Assembly: GCA_016888885.1 (NCBI GenBank)
Contig: CP069437.1
Location: 992,001-1,056,000, forward strand
Direction of reading: 5' to 3'
Origin: Faucicola sp902506215
GTDB lineage: Bacteria; Pseudomonadota; Gammaproteobacteria; Pseudomonadales; Moraxellaceae
DNA: 64,000 nucleotides
The position numbers and the translations under genes were made by a program. This document shows positions 52,421 to 60,689 of this stretch, one piece after another. The first letter of the stretch is position 1. Each line of letters begins with the position of its first letter. Under the pieces are notes generated by a model, which saw only the letters and a program-made list of their open reading frames with translations, made no database searches and had not been told where the DNA came from.

Positions 52421-52585
52421 AGGTGGACTAATGATAGAAATCTAGTGAACATAGATTCGTATCAAATAAAAAGTTATTAAAGCTTGGACTGCAAGTATCT
52501 AACTTCTTATTTTTTATTACGAATAGCTTCTTTATTTCTGAGCCCACCTCCTCTTAAAAGCCGTATGAAAATTACGGCTTTTTTT
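52421..52585 (+). ncRNA. Candidate structured small RNA
   Basis: AGGTGG (52421) can pair with CCACCT (52544-52549), closing a ~125-base domain. Inside is a hairpin AATCTA / TAGATT (52439-52457, loop GTGAACA) and a small CTTG / CAAG stem near 52480. A strong terminator (52556-52585) directly follows, although no protein gene precedes it closely. No known RNA family recognised, no promoter assigned. Speculative. Confidence 0.35.
52556..52585 (+). terminator. Rho-independent terminator
   Basis: A-run + AAGCCGTA / TACGGCTT, 7-base loop TGAAAAT, T-run. It is about 460 bases after the last plus-strand gene, which suggests a non-coding transcript ends here. Confidence 0.85.
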
Positions 52586-52620
52586 ATTGCTTAACTAGAA
52601 TAGGCATCATTTTAAAGTTA

Positions 52621-52654
52621 AAGCTAAGCTGTCCACTGGTGAACAGCTTAGCTT
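52621..52654. terminator. 12-bp hairpin with AAGCTAAGCT arms
   Basis: AAGCTAAGCTGT pairs perfectly with ACAGCTTAGCTT over a 10-base loop. It lies just downstream of the minus-strand train. The arm shares AAGCTAAGCT with the hairpin at 47304. Confidence 0.65.
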
Positions 52655-52692
52655 CCTCAAGACTGAAGGGTCAGTATTTGTCAAATATGAGC

Positions 52693-53589
52693 TTAATTAA
52701 ATTCAATTTTCTCTATTGATGGTTTATCTAACAACTCTTTTTGAATTTCAGAACTAAACAATGCTTTCGCAGGCTTTCTTACCATTTCTAAAAAAGGGAC
52801 TTGGTCAGCTTTAACCTGTGATAACCTTACTTGGTTGTTTAGTTTATTAAGATAATTCTTATAAGATGAAGTTAATGAACTATATTTATCATGACTATCT
52901 TCTATAAGAGTTTGGGAAAAATCATATTGACCTAATCTATGAGCTATTAAGAATTCCATATGCATACCAATTGGTAAAACTTCCATGATTTGTTGGATGA
53001 AATTTAGAACTAGTTCAATGTGATTATTATCTGTAACTTTGCCTGATTCCACTAAGCCTAATAAATTGTTAATAAAAAAGACTAAATGGTTTTTTGTTTG
53101 TAAAGCATTGGCAAGAAGGTTCTTAGCTAAATCACTTACCTCCTTAATACCGTCATTTTGCTTAAGTAAAAGGCGTAGATTTTGTATTGTTGAAAGATAT
53201 TCACTTGCTTTGTCAGTATAAAAAATCAAATTTTGTTCATTAATTGATTGTGATACATTTAACACAGTTCTCTGAACTTCTTCTATCTTTTTGCTTAAAA
53301 TTTGAGTTTGAATGGCTGTAGCTATTAAAAGAGTAGCTGTTGATGCTACTTGTGCGATTGCGATCGTAGATTCAATACCTGATTGTACCGAGGATAAAGC
53401 ATTGACAAAGCTTTCAGTTGAACTCTTTGATACTTCTTTTAATGGAATATGTTGAATGATTCCTTTATGTTCCAGTCCTTTTTTCCAATACGCTACACCA
53501 TCTCTAAAAATAACGTTATTATTTTCAATGGCTTTGGTTAAAGTTGAGCTAAATTTGCTTGTGTCGAAAATATAGACAGTTTGTTCCAT
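52693..53589 (-). CDS. Unknown membrane/coiled-coil protein paired with YaaW
   Basis: A 298-aa protein of no family I recognise. Residues ~60-98 form a hydrophobic Ala/Ile/Thr-rich stretch (IAIAQVASTATLLIATAIQTQIL), followed by a long helical coiled coil (KKIEEVQRTVLNVSQSINEQN, YLSTIQNLRLLLKQNDGIKEVS). The C-terminal ~130 residues are helical and mixed-charge, ending with a short positive segment. No enzymatic motif seen. It follows the YaaW-family gene by 9 bases, so they are co-transcribed and likely act together. It is the last gene of the minus-strand train before a hairpin. Confidence 0.7.
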   Translation of the reverse strand: MEQTVYIFDTSKFSSTLTKAIENNNVIFRDGVAYWKKGLEHKGIIQHIPLKEVSKSSTESFVNALSSVQSGIESTIAIAQVASTATLLIATAIQTQILSKKIEEVQRTVLNVSQSINEQNLIFYTDKASEYLSTIQNLRLLLKQNDGIKEVSDLAKNLLANALQTKNHLVFFINNLLGLVESGKVTDNNHIELVLNFIQQIMEVLPIGMHMEFLIAHRLGQYDFSQTLIEDSHDKYSSLTSSYKNYLNKLNNQVRLSQVKADQVPFLEMVRKPAKALFSSEIQKELLDKPSIEKIEFN

Positions 53590-53598
53590 AATGCACCG

Positions 53599-54306
53599 TT
53601 AAAATTCATTAAATTTTTCAGCATCAGTTAGATATTTAGTACGCAACATTGCGACTAAACAAACTGAAGGTATAGTTACTCTATAAGCTGGGGCGGAAAT
53701 ATCCTTAACTGTGAGAGGTGCTGTTACCAGTGTTGTAAATGGGTTTGCTTTAAGAAAATTTTTAGCAACATTTAATGCCGCGATACCTGCTGTTGCTCCT
53801 CCAGTACCAAAACCAAGTCCTTGCTTGATTGTCGAAAAAGGACTTTCAAGTAATGAAGAAAATCCTAAGTATCCTTTTTCCTTCAAAGTCTTATTGATCA
53901 AATCCAAGTCGTTTAATGTAGTAACTTTATTAAACAGCGTACGAAGAACTTTGTCTTCAATTTCAATCGTAGTAGCAGTATTACTAAAATCTGCTCCTAC
54001 TCGTTTTCCTACATCTCTTACAATTTCATTATAAGGTACACCTTTTCCACGGAACGTATTTACAACTGTATCGCCACCAAAAAGCTGTAGCTCAGCAGCA
54101 ACTGATTGCCAAATATGTTTAGGTAACTCAGCTTTAGTATATCTAGCGATTTCACTCGTAAGGGTTTTAGCCAAGCCACCTGTCCACTGTTCTGTCCCTT
54201 CACTATCTTTGATTAAAGCATATGCAAGTATTTGTAAATCATCCCAATCTAAAAATTGTAGAAACGTTAAATCAGGGTCATCTCTATATTTTGACGCTTT
54301 TGACAT
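53599..54306 (-). CDS. YaaW-family protein (UPF0174 / DUF3944)
   Basis: A 235-aa member of the UPF0174 family, recognised by the N-terminal DPDLTFLQFLDWDDLQILAYALIKDSEG, the central ELQLFGGDTVVNTFRGKGVPYNEIVRDVGKRVG and the C-terminal PAYRVTIPSVCLVAMLR, all matching E. coli YaaW in order. A Gly/Ala-rich segment in the middle (GFGTGGATAGIAALNVAKNFL) could be a weak membrane helix. The family function is unknown. The gene is encoded with a membrane/coiled-coil partner at the end of a restriction-modification operon, hinting at a defence role. Confidence 0.85.
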   Translation of the reverse strand: MSKASKYRDDPDLTFLQFLDWDDLQILAYALIKDSEGTEQWTGGLAKTLTSEIARYTKAELPKHIWQSVAAELQLFGGDTVVNTFRGKGVPYNEIVRDVGKRVGADFSNTATTIEIEDKVLRTLFNKVTTLNDLDLINKTLKEKGYLGFSSLLESPFSTIKQGLGFGTGGATAGIAALNVAKNFLKANPFTTLVTAPLTVKDISAPAYRVTIPSVCLVAMLRTKYLTDAEKFNEF

Positions 54307-54375
54307 AAATACTCCAATTTAATTGTAAAGATAAGGTACTACTTAACAAAGGTTAAAAGTTTTAAGCTAAAGTAG

Positions 54376-55611
54376 CTAGAATTCTTCACTATTAGTGAAT
54401 TTATAGCAAATACTATCTAGTAAAGCCATACGAAAATTCCATTCTTTACTAGCTGTGTCGCCTTCTGTATACCATTTTGATTTTCGAACCTTTTGTAAAA
54501 CTTCCCAATATTTCTTATAGCTATTAATACCACCTTTGATATCGTACAAAGCAATTAAATTATCTGAATTTGCTTTATTAAGCGGAAAAAATAAATCAGG
54601 TCTCTTCAAAGCTAAAAATCTATAATAACTTGCTTTCATATTGGGTTCATCAGACTTAGAAATTTGATTAAATTTTTTGATATAAGCTTCAAACATCTCA
54701 AACGTAACTTCACCCTCTATAGGGATTAGGTCTAAAGCATCCGAAATAATGACCGCATTTTTATGTTGGTCTTTATTGATATTAAAATTACCCTGCATAT
54801 AACCGAATCCATGTAAATCTCCAAACCATGCGTAATATGGGTTTTCAGGATTATTGTCGTTACATACGCCTGCAATAACACGTTGTTCTGCTAACGGCAT
54901 ATCCTTTAGGTGATTATGTTTAGCAAATAAATTTTTTGCATACTCTAAAAGTGCTTTACGTTCTTCGAGACATTCACCAAATTCTTTTCCTGGAAATGTT
55001 TCTTTTTTAGCAAGCTCAATAAAGCTCGACCAGTCGATACCACCATCTGGAATGCTATTATTAATTTCCTCTAAGGTTGCATTCATCTGAGCTGTAGTCA
55101 TTGACTTCATCCGTTTTTCATTATTTCTTCGAATGTCATATTTTCGAGTATATTCTTCAATAAATGCTTTGCTTATACCTTCTAGTGCACTCACAGTATA
55201 ACTTTCAATTTGTTTAATAAATTGCTTCAACTCCTTTTCATCTAAGTTCATTCTAACTTTGACGTTTAACTCCTCATTTGAGCCAAAACCGCCAGAGGTG
55301 AGGTTAGAGCTACCTATGTAAACATTAGAGTATGTCTTATATTGAAAAATATAGATTTTTGGATGAAAAACTGAGTTTCTATCATATCTAAAGTAAATAT
55401 TGTCTGACTTGGCATATTTCGTAAGAATGGCAGGGTCAGTATGATGAAGATTAAGTCCAATTACACCAATTGCCACCTTATCAAGTGCCTTGTTAAATTT
55501 TTTGAAAATATCATTACTTGTTGCCCAAGCAACCGCGAAATAAATAGTTTGACACTTCTCTATATCTTTCTTAATTGATGCTGCTAAGTCTGTCGCATTT
55601 AGTATTTTCAT
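54376..55611 (-). CDS. PLD-family nuclease-like protein with single HxK motif
   Basis: A 411-aa protein. The N-terminal ~165 residues are a phospholipase-D-type domain: YFAVAWATSNDIFKKF, then H83-x-K85 in FHPKIYIFQ and N103 in YIGSSNLTSGGFGSNEEL with Glu113/114. The canonical Asp of HxK(x)4D is Gln here and there is one motif only, as in PLD-type restriction nucleases (BfiI/NgoFVII-like) that act as dimers. The C-terminal ~240 residues have no fold I can name. It lies between the YgjP-like gene and yaaW, transcribed with them. Confidence 0.75.
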   Translation of the reverse strand: MKILNATDLAASIKKDIEKCQTIYFAVAWATSNDIFKKFNKALDKVAIGVIGLNLHHTDPAILTKYAKSDNIYFRYDRNSVFHPKIYIFQYKTYSNVYIGSSNLTSGGFGSNEELNVKVRMNLDEKELKQFIKQIESYTVSALEGISKAFIEEYTRKYDIRRNNEKRMKSMTTAQMNATLEEINNSIPDGGIDWSSFIELAKKETFPGKEFGECLEERKALLEYAKNLFAKHNHLKDMPLAEQRVIAGVCNDNNPENPYYAWFGDLHGFGYMQGNFNINKDQHKNAVIISDALDLIPIEGEVTFEMFEAYIKKFNQISKSDEPNMKASYYRFLALKRPDLFFPLNKANSDNLIALYDIKGGINSYKKYWEVLQKVRKSKWYTEGDTASKEWNFRMALLDSICYKFTNSEEF

Positions 55612-55654
55612 TATTATTATCCTCTAAAGAATATTCATCAAATGTTTCTATTTT

Positions 55655-56368
55655 CTAATATTCCCACTTTTCATCACTCAATTGCAAGCTATTTAATAAG
55701 TCTCTTGTTTGTTGCCAATTGGGTAAGTATTCATCCATCAACTGCCTAAAATGGGCGTTATGATGTCGTTCAAGCAGATGGACTAACTCATGCACCAAAA
55801 TATATTCCAAACAAGCATGGGGCTTTTTAATCAATTCTAGATTAAGCCAGATAGCCTTGCTTTGTGTATTGCAGCTCCCCCATTTGGTTTTCATACGCTT
55901 TACGCCATAGCGCTCAGGAATCGCAATTTTTGCTTGCCATATTGGGAGTAAGCGGTCAATCTCAGCTTTGAGAGCTTGGCGATAGTATTTTTCAAGTAAT
56001 TTGGCTTGGTCTTCTTTGGTGCTATCCGCTTTCACATATAGGGCTATATACTGTTTATTGACTTCCACTTTAGGGCGTTTATCCGTGGTGATGACTTGCA
56101 ACCGATAAGCTTTACCCCACAGGTAATGAGCTTCACCGCCAAGCATTTGACGTTCGCTTTGGCGTGGCTGGTCTAAAAAGGCTTGTTGCTGTTTTCTTAT
56201 CCAAGGTAATCTACTAGCGACCGCAGAATGAATAGCAATATCTGTCATCTGTTTGGGAGCAGATACTCTGACTTTACCGACAGGTGGCAAGACGGCAATA
56301 TGCAGGTTTTTGATAGCCTTGCGATTCAATTCACATTCAAGGCTACCAATTATTAAAACCTCACTCAC
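55655..56368 (-). CDS. YgjP-like (DUF45) zinc metallopeptidase
   Basis: A 237-aa protein with the metal site HELVH (193-197) and a third His at about 203 (HELVHLLERHH), preceded by the family motif RMKTKWGSCNTQSKAIWLNLELI. This is the YgjP/SprT-like M48-type family, often found directly beside type I restriction genes. Its start ATG overlaps the stop of hsdR by four bases (ATGA), so it is translationally coupled. Its role near restriction systems is not established; processing or turnover of restriction subunits is one possibility. Confidence 0.9.
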   Translation of the reverse strand: MSEVLIIGSLECELNRKAIKNLHIAVLPPVGKVRVSAPKQMTDIAIHSAVASRLPWIRKQQQAFLDQPRQSERQMLGGEAHYLWGKAYRLQVITTDKRPKVEVNKQYIALYVKADSTKEDQAKLLEKYYRQALKAEIDRLLPIWQAKIAIPERYGVKRMKTKWGSCNTQSKAIWLNLELIKKPHACLEYILVHELVHLLERHHNAHFRQLMDEYLPNWQQTRDLLNSLQLSDEKWEY

Positions 56369-59300
56369 TGATATTCGCCTTGCTTTTTGACAAGGTCAAT
56401 AAATTTTTGACCATCAATATTTTTTTGCTCTAACACGTCTCGCAAATATTTGAGTAATTCTTTTTCCTTCATGCGATTGCCAACCCATTCATCACGTTTT
56501 TTTGTCATGATTAGGTTATGCACTTTTAGCACCCAACTAGCATCTTCGGCAAAATTATCGAAAATAGCCTGCTTGCCTTGGGTATCGATATTGGCTGGAT
56601 AATCCTTGGTATTAGGCTTTTTGACCTTTTTAGCCAGTTCAATCATTTCCTTGAGAAACTCTTTATACTCAATTGCTTTTTGATTGTGTTGTTCGATAAG
56701 TTCATCGAGCAAAACTGACATTTTTTCGTAATATTTTGGATTGACAGGGTTTTCATCAACAATTGCACGTCTGACGTTATTGGTAATCATTTCTGCCATT
56801 AAGTCAGGGTTATTTTTGATATTGTCAGGCAACGAATCCAAGTTATCGTTAATAACTAAATCTAAAAAACTCCATTCGCCAAATTCAGCCAAAACCTCGC
56901 TTTCATTGGCTAAAACGTGCTTATTAATCAACACACGCATATCCGCATCGATTTCTTTGAAATCTAACGTATCTGCACCTGCTAGACGAATCACGTCACG
57001 CAATTGGATGTAGTATCGAAGCTCTTCTTGGATGGTGTTGATTTCTTCTTTGTTATAGCCTGCTTTTTCTAACTCTGTCTGTATAGCTTCATATGCTCGT
57101 TTGAAGCTTTCTACGGCATGATAAAATTGCAAACGTAAGGCTTGCTTTTCAGGGAGTAAATGCTCGTCACCTGTACCACAAAAATATTTTACATAGCCAT
57201 TTTCATCTTTAGGCTGTACTTTCTCACACAAGGCTTTGACGGTTTCTCTGGCAACATCTAAATCTATTTTACCTTCTTTAAGATAGTCCTTGATAAGCCC
57301 TTCGACGTCTTCTTTTTCATAGTCAGCAAAGGCTTCACTGGTATAATCGCTAATAGATTTTTCAAGCGATTTGAATAGGTCTTGATAATCAATGATGTAG
57401 CCATATTTTTTGTCTTCACCATCTAAGCGATTGACCCGACAAATAGCTTGAAATAGATTATGGTCTGCCATTTTTTTATCGATGTATAGATAAGTTGCTG
57501 ATGGGGCATCAAACCCTGTCAGCAACTTATCTACGACAATCAATAATTTCATTCGCCCAGGCTCTTCGATAAATCGTTTTTTGACTGATGTTTCAAAATC
57601 ATCAAATTTCTTTAAGGCTTGCTCTTCGGTGGTTTCAAAATAGTCAGCCAACATTTTGCGATAGATATCGTATTTGAACACTTGCTCAGTCTGTAGATTC
57701 CCTTCACCTTTGATTTTATCCATGGTTGGGGTAAAGCTTGTCACCACTGCCAGTTTACCTTTAAAACCACGCTCGCAAAAAAGCTCGTAACATTGGCAAG
57801 CTTGATATACGCTACCACACACGAGCATGGCGTTACCGTGACCATTTTTTAAGGTCGGATTTTTTTCCATATCCATGCAAATATCTTCGACGATTTCAGA
57901 TAATCGTAATGTACTCGATTGGATTTTTTGCATGGTAGCCCAGCGCTCACGAATTTGGCGTTTAGCTAGGTCAGACATATTAGCGGTTTTGATATCAAAC
58001 CATTCATCAAATTTTTTGGGTGATTTCAGATATTGCTCAATGTTCCTTGCTTCGTATCGCAAGTCTAGGACAACCCCATCGGCAACCGCTTCGTTAAATT
58101 TATAGGTATGGATAAAGCCGCCAAACACTTCTATCGATTTCTTTTTATCGGCTTTGAGCAATGGTGTACCTGTAAAGCCAATGAATAATGCATTGGGTAA
58201 AATGGCTTTCATGGCATCGTGTAGCTTGCCTGACTGGGTGCGGTGGCATTCATCGACAAACACAAAAATGTTACCTTTGGGATGAAAATCTTGCCCTGCG
58301 ACATTTTTCAAGGCTTCGATGTATTCTTCATTGACGGCTTCATCATCATCGTCAGCTTTGTTTTGACCATTTCGCCCAAATTTATGCACCAATGAACAGA
58401 TTAAGGCAGGTTGAGCTTGGTTAAGCTGATGGATTAAATCTGCCCCACTTTTACATTTGTAGATGGTTTCTTCCACACCTGTAAAGACGGTTTCGATTTG
58501 CTCATCGAGTTCTTTACGGTCAGTGATGATAAGTACACGGCTATTTTCGATATTTTCTTTGATCCATTTGGCAAGCCATACCATCGTTAGGCTTTTGCCA
58601 CTGCCTTGGGTATGCCAGATAATGCCGCCTTTGCGGTCATGGATATGTTCAATGGCTTTGGTGATTCCGTTGTATTGATTGTGGCGACAGGTTTTTTTGA
58701 TACCTGCATCATAGACAATAAAGTCATGAACGATTTGTAGAAAGCGTGATTTTTGGCATAGATAAACCAGTGATTTGTCTAAGTCTTTTTCTAACCCTTC
58801 CGCCAGTGGGTCGATTTGTTCATTTTTCCATTTGAGATAGTATTTTTCACTGGTCTCAGTTGTACCGTAATACAAACCTTGGGTGTTATTACCTGCCATG
58901 ACTAGCTGAATGGTGGTAAAAAATGCTCGGATAAATTCTTTTTTCTGATTGTCTAGGTTTTGGCGTATGCCTTCGATGACATCGACCGCAGAGCGTTTGA
59001 GCTCCAATACGCCTAGGGCGATACCATTGACGTATAGGACGATATCGGGGCGTTTTTTGTGTTCGCCTTTAATACTTACTTCTTCGGCAATCGCAAAGTC
59101 ATTGTTATGGATGTTTTTCCAGTCGATGAGCCAAATAGTTTGGTTATTTTCACTGATATCGGCTTTTTCTTTGATGCCGTAGCGTAACAAGCGATAGACG
59201 TCTTTGTTAGCGTCGTAGAGGTGACGACCGCCACCCATAGCACTCGCGTTTGCAATAGCTCGGATAGACTTGGTGATTAATGTGTCGTTATAACCTTGTT

Positions 59301-59457
59301 TGGTTAGCCATGCTCGCAGGTCTTGCTCTCGGATATTTTTGTTATCTTCGTATTGCAAGTTACCGATGTAGCGATAGTCTAGTCGCTCCCTAAACAGTTT
59401 AATGATTCGGTTTTGGGTTTCACGTTCGAGGGCGTTGATTTTGTCGGTTGCGGTCAT
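56365..59457 (-). CDS. hsdR: Type I restriction enzyme R subunit
   Basis: ATP-dependent translocase and nuclease of a type I R-M system, 1,030 aa. The nuclease domain holds RPDIVLYVNGIALGVLELKRS (Asp138, Glu152-Leu-Lys154, PD-(D/E)xK), the helicase domain Walker A TQGSGKS (283-289), DEAD-type DECH (402-405), FTGTPLLKADKK and DKLLTGFDAPSATYLYIDKKM with QAICRVNRLDG. The C-terminal part is helical. All motifs are intact. The ATG is 17 bases after the hsdS stop. Confidence 0.96.
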   Translation of the reverse strand: MTATDKINALERETQNRIIKLFRERLDYRYIGNLQYEDNKNIREQDLRAWLTKQGYNDTLITKSIRAIANASAMGGGRHLYDANKDVYRLLRYGIKEKADISENNQTIWLIDWKNIHNNDFAIAEEVSIKGEHKKRPDIVLYVNGIALGVLELKRSAVDVIEGIRQNLDNQKKEFIRAFFTTIQLVMAGNNTQGLYYGTTETSEKYYLKWKNEQIDPLAEGLEKDLDKSLVYLCQKSRFLQIVHDFIVYDAGIKKTCRHNQYNGITKAIEHIHDRKGGIIWHTQGSGKSLTMVWLAKWIKENIENSRVLIITDRKELDEQIETVFTGVEETIYKCKSGADLIHQLNQAQPALICSLVHKFGRNGQNKADDDDEAVNEEYIEALKNVAGQDFHPKGNIFVFVDECHRTQSGKLHDAMKAILPNALFIGFTGTPLLKADKKKSIEVFGGFIHTYKFNEAVADGVVLDLRYEARNIEQYLKSPKKFDEWFDIKTANMSDLAKRQIRERWATMQKIQSSTLRLSEIVEDICMDMEKNPTLKNGHGNAMLVCGSVYQACQCYELFCERGFKGKLAVVTSFTPTMDKIKGEGNLQTEQVFKYDIYRKMLADYFETTEEQALKKFDDFETSVKKRFIEEPGRMKLLIVVDKLLTGFDAPSATYLYIDKKMADHNLFQAICRVNRLDGEDKKYGYIIDYQDLFKSLEKSISDYTSEAFADYEKEDVEGLIKDYLKEGKIDLDVARETVKALCEKVQPKDENGYVKYFCGTGDEHLLPEKQALRLQFYHAVESFKRAYEAIQTELEKAGYNKEEINTIQEELRYYIQLRDVIRLAGADTLDFKEIDADMRVLINKHVLANESEVLAEFGEWSFLDLVINDNLDSLPDNIKNNPDLMAEMITNNVRRAIVDENPVNPKYYEKMSVLLDELIEQHNQKAIEYKEFLKEMIELAKKVKKPNTKDYPANIDTQGKQAIFDNFAEDASWVLKVHNLIMTKKRDEWVGNRMKEKELLKYLRDVLEQKNIDGQKFIDLVKKQGEYQ

Positions 59458-59473
59458 GGCTGTGTCCAGTTTT

Positions 59474-60688
59474 TTATTCCGTTAGACGGATTTTCCCTGT
59501 GAGCAAGTCTTGCATTAAGCCTTGTTTAATGTCGTTGAGTTTGGTTAGGCGTTCATTTAAAGCGGTTAATTCTTTGTCCATATCTAAGAAGATTTGAGCT
59601 ATCATGTTTTGTTCTTCATAGTTGTTCGAAAGAACTAATAACATAGGTTTTAAATCTTTAGGCTGTACATGGGGTTGAGCACCACCTGCTTGCATTTTGT
59701 ATATATCTGATTGTCTTAATAATAGATTATAGAATAAATATTCAATACTATATTTTTTGCTTTCGGAAATGGTTGAACAATCTGATGCAAAAATATTATT
59801 TTCATGGAAACTGACAAACCCTGCACTTGCACCAGATGCACTTATAGTAATGGTTTTACCGAATCTATTGGCTTGATTATGAAAATAAGCAGGTTTTTTT
59901 CCACCTGCAATCACTGGAATATCGCCATATTTAATATTGGCTAAAGTTATAGTTTCACCCTTTCTTATTTCAACATAGTTACCTAAATTAACGACATCCC
60001 AATCACTAGGAATTTCGCCTAATTCGCTTAGCTTGGTTTGTTTGGTATCAAACTCGGCTAATCGAATTTTACCTGTTAGCAAATTCTGCATTGTAGCGGT
60101 TTTAATAAGCTGTTTTTTATTGATTAACTGTTCAGTGGCTTGGATCAAATTATCTGTGTCTGATAAAACTTCAATTATTTGTTCTTGCTCTTGTTTTGAA
60201 GGCAGTAGTATTTTAGTTCTATTTAGTCCATCTATTCCTATATTACTCTGAATATTCGAGTTTAATAGCAACTCAACGCTTTTAAAAAAGACATCACTTT
60301 TAAAGTAGTGATATAAATATTTTCCATAAACTTTTGCTAAATGTGGTTTAATAACAACGCATGAGTAAGAGACCAAAAACTTCTTATTGATATCAACATA
60401 TGAGACTGTTCCAATCGTGGCATATCTAGCAAAAACAATATCATCCAGTTCAGCTTTAATTTTTCTAGCAAATCTGTCGTAAAAAATACCATCAACTTGT
60501 TTGCATTCATCAAAATTTACTTGGCTAATTTTAGGCTGTAAATCGCTTGTCATTAGATAAGGAATACCAACTCTAACACTTGGGGGCATAAAGTGGTCAA
60601 TATCACTTATCTGTTTAGTAATGTTCTCAAGATAATCCAACTTCCAATCTTCAGGAATTTCCCCAATTTCAGTTTCCTTCATTCCCAT
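59474..60688 (-). CDS. hsdS: Type I restriction-modification specificity subunit S
   Basis: DNA-recognition subunit of 404 aa with two target-recognition domains. Each TRD begins with the same type of motif, GEIPEDWKLDYLENI near residue 8 and GEIPSDWDVVNLGNYVEI near 215, and each conserved helical region ends LLTGKIRL (QNLLTGKIRLAEF and QDLLTGKIRLTE). Start: ATG 60688 with GGAG seven bases upstream, directly after the hsdM stop (60690-60692); the frame extends further upstream inside hsdM. The two TRDs differ, so the target is bipartite and asymmetric. Confidence 0.94.
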   Translation of the reverse strand: MGMKETEIGEIPEDWKLDYLENITKQISDIDHFMPPSVRVGIPYLMTSDLQPKISQVNFDECKQVDGIFYDRFARKIKAELDDIVFARYATIGTVSYVDINKKFLVSYSCVVIKPHLAKVYGKYLYHYFKSDVFFKSVELLLNSNIQSNIGIDGLNRTKILLPSKQEQEQIIEVLSDTDNLIQATEQLINKKQLIKTATMQNLLTGKIRLAEFDTKQTKLSELGEIPSDWDVVNLGNYVEIRKGETITLANIKYGDIPVIAGGKKPAYFHNQANRFGKTITISASGASAGFVSFHENNIFASDCSTISESKKYSIEYLFYNLLLRQSDIYKMQAGGAQPHVQPKDLKPMLLVLSNNYEEQNMIAQIFLDMDKELTALNERLTKLNDIKQGLMQDLLTGKIRLTE

Positions 60689-60689
60689 T

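Larger units (their letters stand above)
52097..52692. other. Long AT-rich intergenic region with structured RNA candidate
   Basis: About 600 bases with no protein gene. Its right part (52421-52585) has nested inverted repeats ending in a terminator, and a second hairpin at 52621-52654 lies just before the convergent minus-strand genes. Confidence 0.6.

Noticed and set aside
52421..52585. Retron-type or type III toxin-antitoxin RNA
   Set aside because: No reverse transcriptase gene, and no tandem repeats or ToxN-like gene beside it.
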